From Smittia aterrima (taxonomy: Eukaryota; Arthropoda; Insecta; Diptera; Chironomidae): a DNA stretch of 64,000 nt. The notes under the pieces are model-generated. The model did no database searches, was not told where the DNA came from, and was given only the letters and a program-made list of their open reading frames with translations. The position numbers were made by a program, and so were the translations under genes. Positions 44,446-55,839 of the stretch are shown here, one piece after another (position 1 is the first letter of the stretch; each line of letters starts with the position of its first letter). Location of the stretch: contig CP093831.1 of the NCBI GenBank assembly GCA_033063855.1, positions 1,302,001 through 1,366,000 of the forward strand, read 5' to 3'.

Positions 44446-47400
44446 ACAAGATGAAGAAGATGTTTTTTCGAAAGGATTAAAATGCCATCAAGTCAGAGAA
44501 GTGAAAAGCAAAGAAAGTTGATGAGTGGAAAATTAAATTAGTGAAGAAAAGCGAAATTGTACAAAAAGAAATTAAAAAAAAAGTCTTCATCGACTCACCC
44601 CCAGTGAAATATGGATTAACATGAGATTATCGTAAGTTAAGAGAGAGAGAGGCGCACAATGGATAGTGTTCAATCAAGTATTAAATGATGCATCGAAATG
44701 AAAGACGAAGAAGAAATAATCCCTGAAGTGCTCTCCGAAAAAAAAACATGAAATGTGCTAAGAAATTCCAGTTAAACATTCTGCTTCTCTCCTTCATGCG
44801 ATGAAAAGAACAATTAGAGTGAATCTTGGGGATCAGGGAAGAACTCGCGGGCTCGACGGGAACCGCACGCAATCACATGAACATAAACAAACAGTCCCGC
44901 AATCCCTGCCGTGTTCTCATTGCATTTAAAAGTTGCAGGATTCCTTCAGCTCTGCTTCAAATATTTAATTAAACACGAAACTTTACGTTCAGTTCGCTCC
45001 TTCTCTGTCTGTTGATAGAAACCACCTATAATTAAAGTTAATTTTTCTATCAACAACTTTTCTTCTTTTAACAAACAAACATTTGGATTTTTTGGAGAAG
45101 CTCCTCATGCCAAAAAGAAGTCGAAGGAAACTTTGTCTTGAGAACGAAACGAAAAGAAAAGAATTAAAAAACTTTTTTTTTATTTATTTCTCGACGAAGC
45201 GAAAGGCCGACGGAAATTTGCATTATTTTGTGTTTCAAATTTCCGAGGAAAAACATCTTTTGTTTCGAATTATTCCTTCGCGAGTTTATGATCGTCCCTT
45301 GAACGGTAAAAACAAAAAAGTTGAATCAAACAATAAATTATTCTCTGAAAGGCTCTAGTCGCCCTTTTGTGAATTCCTTTAAAGACATTCGACGACATGA
45401 AACAATGAACAAATGGTTTTTCAAGAGAATGACAACAAAAGGATCAAATGACATCCGCCAGAAATATTAAATATTTAATCGCGATCGGGCTTTTTACCTT
45501 TCGATTCAACTCTAATATCAAAATGCCGAAACAATTTCATTTATCAGAGAGAAGGAGAAGTTTGCGCACTTTTTTACGAAAAAAAAGTTTTATTCTCAAA
45601 GAGGAGAGTCGAAGAGATATTTCCTCTCGCGTTAAAATAAATGTGCGCCGATAAAGTCAAAATTTATTGAATGTGATCGCGGACGACAATTTTATGGCGA
45701 AATTTATGCATTTAAAATGCATTAAGATAGACTGAATGGGGAGATGCATTAAGACGCTTTTCGTGTCTCGACGAGCCAACTTCTGTTGATAAACGCGCGT
45801 CGCGAATGTCTTTAATGCAAATCATTCGATGATAACGTTGAACGTTGATTAATTGTTAGTGAAACTCGTTCTCCTTCGTTCTGAATCAATTTATACAAAG
45901 TTCTCCCTCTTCGGCTTTTTAATAAAACTTCCATTGTTTGTTTATGTCATCGAGAGCGAGCGAACGAAAACCACAAAGAAACAATCGGAAAATAAACTCG
46001 CGGAGCGAACGAACGAAAATGGCATTTACATGTTAAAAATATTTTTTTGTGTCTATCAAACGCTGAAGTGCCAATTAACTGTCCGCCGTCGTCTCGATTG
46101 AGTTCTATGCGTTTGAACGTTAGAGATATTTGCATGTGATCGTGAAACAGTGTCAAGGACGTTTGTCGGAATTATTTGTGAGATGAAATGCGCTCACCTT
46201 TTCCAATCTGATCGAATCGATCACGTTTCTCGTGTTTTTCCTCTGCGCCTCTCGTCGTGGCGTCTCGTTAACGAATTAATTGTTGCTCGCTTCCGAACTG
46301 AAAGTTTTCGGAACATCACTTCATTCGATCGTACTTATCGGCAAGTAATTGACTTGTTTCGCTATGCTCGAGAGCTTCTTCGAGTAACTTTATGGAGATT
46401 TTAATTTCTACGATTCGCGGGCTACCGAACGAGAAATAGTTTCGAACGAGACAAACATTACACGGCAATTAACACTCGGGAACTTCTCTTGGATTCACTT
46501 TTAATTGTTCCTTCCATTTAGAAAATGCAAATGAGGAATTTTAAGGTCGAAAGCACAGAGTCAGAGACTCAAGAAGAACTTTTCTTTTCGGAGTGGACGA
46601 CAAGGAACGATAACAGTTAAATTTTATTGTAATTGATCGAGACTGCGCGACTTCATTTGTTGTTTACGTTTATTTCGGTTTCGTCGTGTAAATAAATGGC
46701 GTGAAAGCAAACCACCTTCGCGCTTGTCCTTTTACGCTGTTTCTCTCGAATTGCCAACAGCCGGACGACAATCTTTAATTGTTCCTCTCGCTAATTTATT
46801 GACGAAGATGTCTGCAGACGCTTTTAAGTGCTGCGACTCGCTGTAAAGTGGATCGTCATCACTTTCTTCAAGAAGAGAATTGCCGTACAATTTTTAATTA
46901 TTATCAATTAATTGCTTCGCCTAATTGAGTTTAATCAGCAATGCATTAAGAGAGCGTTACGTTATCCCTAATTTATTCGATTAATTAGCGTCTCTCGACA
47001 CGGAATCAAAAATATGCTTTTAAGTTATTTTATAAAATTAAGATTGTAAATTAAAGCATGAAAGATGATGAGAGAAGCATAAAAGATTCTTAATTTCTAT
47101 TAATCACTGTGATTAGCTTAATTAAAAAAATGTTTTAAGGTTGTGTTGCTCGAGCGAGTGTACGAGAAACAACCTTTGCGAATATTTATGATTTATTTTT
47201 GATTAAAATAAAAAAATGATTTGAGGAAAATTTATTAAAATTATTTTCCAGGATCGTTCATAAATTAAGAAAAATTGTTTAAACCAAAAACCTAATTTAT
47301 GTTCGCTCCCAAACTGAATTTCCAGACGAAACCATTTCATTCTATTTCGATCAGCATTTCTCCCTTCAGAATAAAGATAAAGTCGATGTATTTCAGTCAA

Positions 47401-49090
47401 CAAGTTTTGTATTCTTGATAAGAAGAAAATAAAAGTGAATGAAGCAATTTTGTTACTTTTGAGAGAAGAGAAGTCGTTTTTATTTATTCGAATGGAATCA
47501 AGACATCAAAATGAATCTTTAAACAGTTTTTCAGCTCAGGGGCAGTTCGTAAATCAGGTGGCAAGTGATGAGGAAGCTTGTGCTGTTTGAAAAGACTTTG
47601 GCTACGTAATAAACGAACTCGCCTGCATCGAAATTAATTGCAAAGAAATGTCAAACAATTAACGTTGGCATTCTGTTTTTAGCGGAATGTTTGCAAATGC
47701 TGCGGGCGATGATGGAATTCCTCAAAACAGCAAATGAGCCTGTCGAGCACTCGCCGAATGACATTTCATTAATATTCCACCATTGTCATCGTCAGAACAT
47801 GTGTTTCCTTTTAATTTATTGGAGAAAATTCTCGGAAATTCTTCATTCTCAGCGATTCTCGATTCTTATCACGAATTGAATTTATGATTTTTCAAAAGAA
47901 ACGAAACGAAGAATTGCATTGAGATTGAAATATTTGTCACTTTTTGCAATGTTATCAGTGAATTTGTTCGCTGCACACTTCGAACGAAGGAAGGCGGACA
48001 TCTGATTGATCTTCGTTGATATTAATTCAGTTCACTTTGTCGTCTTGAATTTCAATTTCGTTAACGTCGCTGCTTCATAGATTATTCAAATGATGAAGAT
48101 TTGGCGATCAACGTCAAGAGCGTTCACTGCTAAAATTTATGCTTGCCGCAAGATCGAGTTGGCTTGATAAATCACGTTTCTCTTTTCCAGCGAAAAACAC
48201 ATTTTAACTTTTAATTCTTGATAAATGACTCGAACGTGACGATGGTTTGTTTGACTTTTTAGCGATTTCAGGATTTGCCCACTTACAACGATTTATTGCG
48301 AGGCGCATTAATAACTTTGAAATAAATTGCAATGAAATTACACTCGCACTACTAATTAAGTAAATAAATTAAATTTCTTAAGCAGACACATCGAGAGATG
48401 TTGGATTGAATTAAAAAGTTGATTCTTATGAACATGATTAAAGCTCAAGCTTCAGTGAGTTCGACAAGACTTTTCGAATGAATGTTCAGTTGAATTCCTT
48501 TTCAACTTTCTGTGAAATTAAAATTTACTCTTTTCATTTAGCTTCAAGTGAATTAATGTCAACTCTCGACCCCGCAATAAATCTCACCAAAAATGGCAAC
48601 TCTCGTGCTCATGAGCAGAGATGAAAATTCACCAGAAAAATCGATTTTTTTTCCTCCCTCGTTTCGTGTTGCAGCAGATTATTTCGGCTGAATTGAGTTA
48701 GCATCGATCCATTTTTATTCTCCCCCATTTGAAGTAGCGCCAAGACAGTCTTCGCATTCAGGAAACAGAAAATGCGCATGGACGAAAACGCCTCGTACTC
48801 GGAAAAAGTTTACTTCAGCCATTACTCGAAATGAAATTAATGAAGGTAATCTAAAAAGTGAATTCAATTACAGAGAGTGATTAAACATCGTCTTCGGTTA
48901 ATTAATGACATTTATTTCATCATCTGACTTTGGATTTATTGCACAAAAAGACTTTCTTCGTGGAAATGCTAATACGAGAGAAGAAGATCTACTACATTCA
49001 ATGCTAAGTTTCGATAGTTTTAACGTATACTGCATCCAATTACAACTTAAAATCACAAGATCGTCGATTGACGTTCGGAAGTTGCTGTTT
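44446..49090. other. Non-coding DNA between the convergent mab-21 genes
   Basis: 4.6 kb that must hold both 3' UTRs. AATAAA on the minus strand at 48911-48916 suits copy B. No gene is supported. Confidence 0.45.
48911..48916 (-). terminator. Polyadenylation signal of mab-21 copy B
   Basis: AATAAA on the minus strand, about 175 bp after the stop codon. Confidence 0.5.
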
Positions 49091-50244
49091 CTACAATTTC
49101 TCTAAAGCGCGAGTGCTCGTCAGAAGCTCACGAGACAATCGCCAAACATGTTTGCTTGCGTTCTCAAGAGACGTTGGTGACTTTCCTTTGAACAAATCGA
49201 GTTGAGGAAGGAAGTAGTGAGGACATCGACGACACTGAAGACATGAAATGAGCTGAAGGAAGATTCCATTGATGCGATCACCCAAGCAATTCTCATCCCA
49301 CTCAATCTCGCGTGGATGTTTCTCGCACTCGTAAAGCAGAAGAGTCTTCAAATGGTAAGCAGAGATCGGATTTCCTGGCAAGTCTAAATGACGATCACGC
49401 AAGGTTTTTAGAATGCTCAGACAACGTTTGCGATAAGCTCCTTGGAGCAATCTGTTCTCAGCTTCGTTGAATGAAAGAATCCACGAGTCGCCTTCCATGT
49501 TCGCATTCTTTCCAGCGAAAATCACGCTCTCCTTCGAAAGCAAATCGAAACCTTCCATTTTCACTTCGGCGACTAAGTTTGGATGTGGCCACGGAATGTT
49601 AATTATTGGCCAATGAGACGCTGAACGTGGCCAAATGCCTGAGCACTTGAATGCTGGCGTAATTTGCACAACATAACGTTCTCGGATTCTTAGCTTAACG
49701 TCAGACGTGTCGGCGACAACTTTCACTAAATCGCGATATTCACATTTATCGCAAGCTTGAGCGACGAGTGTCTGGAACCTCGAGCGGATCTTTCTCGCTG
49801 ATAAATATCCCGATGCCGTGATGAACTCAACCCAGAGTGACATTGAGCGCTTTCGACCATCACTTAGTTTTAAAACTGCACACCCAGGCAATGTCCCATC
49901 ATCAACAAAGTTGAAGACGCCCATCTGATTCAAGTAGAGGACAATCTCGAATTCATTTGGTGAAACTACTTCGATGCCTTCATATCTGAAATTACTGAAA
50001 GTTGCTGGAGTTTTTATGCTTTCGACTCGATTCGTTCTCACCTTCCATTGCACTCGGATAAGCTTGAGATGAAGCGAGGCTCTTGTACTTCAACTTCGCG
50101 TAAGATATCTTGAACAATCTGACAAATCTCTCTTATCGTTTTGTCGATGATTGTCATTCGAGTCTGCACTCGCTCAACGTAGTACTTGTTAATTTGATAA
50201 ATAATTTTCGATTGCTCTTCAATCATGTGCGGTGGCACGAGCAT
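49091..50244 (-). CDS. mab-21 family protein, copy B (paralogue)
   Basis: Exons 50042-50244 and 49091-49985 join in phase 2 to 365 residues. It aligns with copy A over its full length but is more diverged at the N-terminus (MLVPPHMIEEQSKIIYQINK), at the start of exon 2 (YEGIEVVSPNEFEIVLYL) and in the middle (IINIPWPHPNLVAEV, VIFAGKNANMEGDSWIL). Its intron is at the NGR-YEG position, which is uninterrupted in copy A, and it lacks the intron of copy A. Drosophila also has two mab-21 paralogues, and this is probably the second. An in-frame ATG at 50277 would add 11 residues; the inner one at 50244 matches the family start. Confidence 0.9.
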
Positions 50245-53225
50245 TTTGCTTTCTGATTCACCCACGAAAACTGTCAATGAATATTTTCGCTGATAACTCT
50301 TTTAATAAGTTTTCTCTTTCGAAGCACCGAATTAATATTGAAGCTGATGGCGGCCCTTCACATCAAATTTGCACTGAGAATTCTTTTGTGTTTCCGCGGA
50401 AAACCAAACGAAAAACTTTTCACTGCTCCAATGTTGAAATTCCCAATAACACAATTTCCTCGACTCCCCTCGCTGAATTCTAAACGGCGAACACATTCAA
50501 GAGAATTTTCCCGCATGGCTTTCGAATACTCTGACAGAAGTGCTTTTGTAGATGTGTGAATGAAGGCGTAGCTCATACAACTACAAGACTCAACCACATC
50601 AAAACATTAATTTGGCTTCCAAGCGATCGTAAATTTTTCACAAACGCATAAATTACTGTTTGTTGTCTGATGGAAATTTAGCGTGGAAAACCATTCGGAG
50701 CTCTCGACGTCAAGCGATAAATTCATTCGATCCCGACAAGTCATCCATCATCGAGTTGAAGTGAAAAGTTTAAAAGTCAAACCGCTCTGTTTAGTAAATT
50801 TAAAGGGAATTAGAAATTTGAGTAAAATATTTTAATCTTTAATTGACAATTAAGCTGAATGAGTTTAAAGAGATTTAGTGAAACTGTTTCGCTCAAAGAT
50901 TTGATTTTAAAGTTTGTTCAACACTTTGTTGGAGTATGGGTTCGATTCCCATCAGACTCGTTGTATCCATTGTATATCCGCTGTGTAAAAACTTTTTTGC
51001 GCGTGCAGGGAATCAGCTTCGGTCAATTGATTGAAAGCAGAATCTCGAATTAACTTCTTACTTTAATTTTAAATCTCAAAACAATTTTTATTTCTTTTCC
51101 TTCTCAATTCAAAAAAACTTTCACCAAGCGCCAAAGAAACGCAAAAATCTCGCCAAATGTCGCATGAAATTAATTTCCCTAACCATCTTGACAAGTGATA
51201 TTAATAACCATCAAAGGAGCGTAAAGCGTTGCACAAAGCGAAGCAAAAAGAACAAATTTTTTACTTCTGCGTGTAGAAAATTGCTTAATTAACTTGAGCA
51301 TGATGACTTCTTCACTCTCGACTTCCTTGATGACGACGAAAATTTGTTTTCAATTATGAGTTGATGCACCCACGGTCGAGAGTCGACAGACACTTGACAA
51401 TGCATGACGATGCTGACGACACGTGCTTCGACTTAATAATTAGATGGAACATGATTCCGATGTCAACATTCTCCGGGATCGTAATTCCTTCCAAGCATTA
51501 TCAACAGGATGTCTCCTTCGTTTTCAGTGAATAACCAAAACCCAAGAGATCGTTGAATGTTCATCTGCGCGTTTATTTCTTCGCTAAAATTTCACAGATT
51601 GCCTCACAACGATTGCGACTGAAGAACAAGAAACAAACGCGTGAAGAAAGGACGTTCGCTATCGTTCTGTGTTCATCAATTTGTGTATTCATTCTCTCTC
51701 CATCTTAAGCTGCAAATTTTGCATCTTGCGAGTGACATAAACTCACGAAGGAGAAAAAGGTAAACGACAAATTCTGTTATGCCCGACATGATCTTCAGTG
51801 GTGGCTTGTTCAAAGTGTTTGTCATTTAGTTTTATTACTCGATTCAAACTCTTCTGACATCACTTTGAAATCTTTCTTGACATCTCGTTTGCACAACAAA
51901 GCGTTTGATATCAAATTTCGTCATAAGAATTATTGCATCTTGGGCTCATTCCTCGCTCTTTAGAAAATAAATGAAAACATTTTATTGTCATTCGTTGCAA
52001 AGATCTGAAAACACTTCCTTGAAGTTGATCGAAGAATTCGATAAACATTTGAATGAGCTGAGTAGCCAGGAAAAGATTTGAGTGTAACTTGCTCGTTTAT
52101 CATTTCTCTTGATCGTGCTAATTAGACATTAATCAAACTCTTCACCTTCCTTAATAACACTTAGTACAATGGATGAGAAAACCAGCAACGGGTCGTTGAG
52201 ATATCCGCACAATCTTCTGAAGCAAATTGATTATCGTAATTCACATTTTTCCCGAGTTCATTGTCATCCGGATGCTGATGATTTTCCATTGACGAGGGTG
52301 GGTGTGATGTTTGTTTTGTTGTCTCGTGCTTTATCAACAATTTCTGGTTTCATTTCATCGCAGGCAACGCAAACACAAAACAGCATCGGTTATGAATATC
52401 ATTAGAGACAATAAAATCGACCCTCGCTTTGGTAAAACGTTTCGAGGGTTGAGCATGTTCATGTGGATTTCATGCGCTTCTGTTCCTTCGATTCTGCATT
52501 TTCTTTTCAATTTTCGTTCTAGGAAAACTTTAAGCGAGCCGACAAAGAGTGGAAAACACTTGGAAAAGTGCAACTATCTTAGGGGAGGATGTACGAGTAA
52601 ATAAATAAATGCGTTACAACAAATCAAATAAATTGATTTATAATTGAATTAGAGCGGTGATTAATGACGGAATGCATTTTCAGAATGAACGCGCAGCATC
52701 TCCAGACGGCATCAATGAAAAAACTAAATTTAAACTTTCCCTCTTTTCCTAAGTGAAAATTCTTTTTCTTCCTCGTAATGCGTCTGTCGGATGAGCGACA
52801 TAATTTAAATCTTTATGATGATGATTCTTTGCACGTCATAAAGCAAAAGAGACCTTGTCACATGAAAAGTAGAGAACGCATAAATTAAAATCACATAAAT
52901 TTCTTCTAATTATCCGTAGAGCGGGATTACGGCATTTGGTTGGAGATTAAGCATGTTAAGTATCCGGGAAATTAACTTTTAATCCTACAAGAAAACAATC
53001 GTCTGTGCAATGTGGCTGCAGATGGAGAAGGAAGTTTGGGAAGTGTGCCACGAAATTGTTTTTTAAATCTGAATTTTGTTTCAAAAGTTTTCTATCAAAA
53101 TAAATTTTGAACTCTCCAAAGAATTCCGAACTAAAGTTAATTAAACAAAAATTCAGATCCAACGACCGTTAAATATTTTATTTAAAAAGTCTGAGTTGCC
53201 AACATCGAAAATAAAATTAAAACTG
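50245..53225. other. Non-coding DNA between mab-21 copy B and Hakai
   Basis: About 3 kb, the upstream region of copy B. It contains the isolated T-arm-like sequence at 50936-50952. No gene is supported. Confidence 0.45.
50936..50952 (+). repeat. tRNA T-arm-like / B-box sequence, not a tRNA gene
   Basis: A perfect 5-bp stem (ATGGG and CCCAT) closes a 7-base loop TTCGATT, giving a canonical RNA polymerase III B box (GGTTCGATTCC at 50939-50949). No D-arm, anticodon arm or acceptor stem can be built around it. It may be a remnant of a tRNA-derived SINE. Confidence 0.4.
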
Positions 53226-53330
53226 AAGCGCTTCGTCTACACTAACTTGTTTGAACTTTCCACAAAGTTCCCAATCGTTCCACAAAGTTCCATATTGGAA
53301 CGTTGAAACAAGTTAGACAGAAGCGCTTTT
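53226..53330. mobile_element. Foldback (hairpin) element upstream of Hakai
   Basis: Imperfect inverted arms of about 30 bp (AAGCGCTTC and CTAACTTGTTT on the left, AAACAAGTTAG and GAAGCGCTT on the right). The loop holds two copies of TTCCACAAAGTTCC. It lies about 200 bp before the Hakai start codon. The size and structure fit a small MITE. Confidence 0.65.
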
Positions 53331-53532
53331 TTGCTTAAATTGAAAATAAGAAATCTTAAATAAATCTATCTAATCGCGACATTGCTGTTTCTGTTTAGTG
53401 ATAAGCTAAGGGTAAAGTGACTCGGCGCCGAATCAAGGTTGTTAAGATTGCAAGAAATAACTTAAATTGTTGAAAATCGGGGAATCTGTAAATTTGAGTG
53501 AAAAATAATTTAACTAAATATTTGGAAGTTAA

Positions 53533-54772
53533 ATGGAACGAACTACAAATCGTGGACGGCCCAAAGGGTCGAGAGGTGGTCGCGGTAAAGGTAAAAGAGG
53601 CCGAAAGCCGCGAGTCGTAGTTTCCGACACAGAAGAATCGAATGAAGTTGAAACAAATCCTCAAGAACCAGAAGCGACTGCTATGGAGCCAGAAATTGAC
53701 AATACGACTGATTCGCCAGCACCTCCTGTTGTTGTAGACACGCCAATGGAAGTCAAAGAGGTAATTGCATGATCAAATAACAAATGAAGCAAATTTTTAA
53801 CTTAAAACTATCAAATTTCAGACTGTTGACATGTCACAACTAGAGCTTGAAGCGCCCTCATTTACCACAGTGCAGCGAAATGTTCCACAAGTAATGCTCC
53901 GTCTGAACTGGGATCATAAAGTGAATTTGATTGGTGAAAAGGTTCTCAACCCAATGATTTACGTGTGTGATCAGTGCGAAAAGCCCATTCTGATTTATGG
54001 GCGAATGATTCAGTGCAAACATGTGTTCTGTTTAACTTGCGCGAGGACCGAAGCCGTGCTTAAACAATGCCCGAGGTGTAAAGAGAAAGTTATACGCGTA
54101 GAACAGACGGGACTGGGCACAGTGTTTATGTGTATTCATGGTGGAACACGTTACGGTAAAACTGGATGTCGTCGCACTTACTTATCACAGCGAGATTTAC
54201 AAGCTCACATCAATCATCGACATGCTGTTCCAGCGGTTCCTCTTACGCTGGACGTTAAAACGACTGAAAAATCAACTTTGTCTGCCACGGCGCAGCTTGG
54301 TGGACCTCCAATGCAGCAAAATTCTCATCTCAGAAAAGTGAGTTACAAGAAGATCTTTTTATTCAATGATTTTACAATTTTCTTTTAGGACTCCATGGCT
54401 CAGCCACCATCAGCAATGCCACATCCCATTAAACAGCACACTCAACCGTTCACCTCAACGGCTTATCCACAGCGAATGAACGACAACAATCAATCGCATC
54501 AGAAACTACCGCATCACACTCAGGAGACGCATGGATTCTACAACAATCAACAACAAATGAACTTCGGTGGACATCAGTTTAATAATAATGGAGCTGGGTC
54601 ATCATCGAGCGTGCCGAACTTCTGGAATGCCGGTAGTCACTACTCGGTAACTATAAACAAAACTTCCTTAAATAATTAATTTCAAGCGTATTCTCATCCT
54701 CAATAGCAGGCGCCACCTCAACAGCAACAGCAGCAGAACAATTGGAATCAGCAACAGCAATACTTTCGATAA
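53533..54772 (+). CDS. Hakai: Hakai, RING-type E3 ubiquitin ligase
   Basis: Hakai (CBLL1) is an E3 ligase with a dimeric HYB domain and is part of the m6A methyltransferase-associated complex in flies. Exons 53533-53760, 53822-54337, 54389-54646 and 54707-54772, all phase 0, give 355 residues. The N-terminus is basic (GRPKGSRGGRGKGKRGRK), then acidic. The RING begins at about residue 125 (CDQCEKPILIYGRMIQCKHV and FCLTCA, CPRC) and is followed by the Hakai-specific finger ending RRTYLSQRDLQAHINHRH. The C-terminus is rich in Gln, Asn and Pro. The last acceptor is a tandem CAATAGCAG (NAGNAG), so two forms differing by one Gln are expected. Confidence 0.93.
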
Positions 54773-55839
54773 ATCACGCGAACGACATTAAAGTGAAGAG
54801 TGTTGTTAAAGTTTAGTGATCGACACTTTCATTGTTTTTTGAGTTTTTTTTTCTTCGCAAACTTCTGTTGTGAATTAACACGGAACACTTTGTGCAACGT
54901 TACGATTACAATATAAAAAGAATAAGTTTTGTGAACGAATGAAAAGCGTTTGTAGATTATCTAATCAAAAAGAAAAGAATGAACAAGTGGCAAAGTTGAA
55001 AAACGCAGAAAACAAAACAATGTTTGAAATTAAATAAATGCAAAAAAAATGTATAAAATGAATTAAAAAAAAAACGAGAGTGACCAATATTCTTTGTGAA
55101 TTGTTGTAAATGTTTCAAAATAAAAACTTGTATCTAACTGATTTTGGCAAACACAATAGCGAGAAAAAAAACATTGAACTCGAACTTGACGAAAGAAAAT
55201 GAATAAGCAAAGCATGGCACTCAACCAATTAATGAAAACACTTTTTTAACTGTTAGAACTGTTTGTCGTAGAAGAAAGACAAACGAGAAGTTACATGAAT
55301 ATTCGAAAGGAGCATAAAAATATTCAAATGAACATAACATTTTTTATTTGCAAATTAACTGTAAAATGATGAAAAAGATTTCGAGAGAAATTTAAGAGAA
55401 TAAATGAAAGTGACAAGCAACATGAAAGTGCATTTAATTTAATTCAACTCAGGAAACATTTAACGGAACATTCAAACCGAGCAATTGAACATTTGAAGTG
55501 CTCAGATCAATTCAGGAATAAAATTTCGAGACGATTTGAAATAAATTCAATTGAGACGATTTGGCTACTAAATTTCGTGTTTAAAGTAGCATATCAGTGT
55601 GATAAGAAGACGATTCATAGCAACATTGTGAAGTCAATATCAGTAAAGCTTGAATCATCGCGTCAAAACAAATCTCAGTGCGATTTCATAATTCGTAAAA
55701 AAAAAACATTCTAAATACACAAACGGAAAGCAACACAGCTGTGATCCACCAAAAATAGCCTCCGATAACCAGCGAGAAGTGAGTTTGGCTTGTGCAATAT
55801 TTCATTGATTTTTAGCAACGCAATTTTTAACATTTCAGC
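54773..55839. other. Hakai 3' UTR and intergenic DNA
   Basis: About 1.07 kb. An AATAAA is at 55033-55038, 260 bp after the Hakai stop. A TTTCAG directly before the ATG of the next gene could be the end of a 5' UTR intron. No further gene is seen. Confidence 0.45.
55033..55038 (+). terminator. Polyadenylation signal of Hakai
   Basis: AATAAA 261 bp after the stop codon; a second candidate is near 55120. Confidence 0.45.

Noticed and set aside
50880..50960. Functional tRNA gene around the GGTTCGATTCC box
   Set aside because: Only the T-arm can be folded; there is no D-arm, anticodon arm or acceptor stem in the 60 bases upstream.
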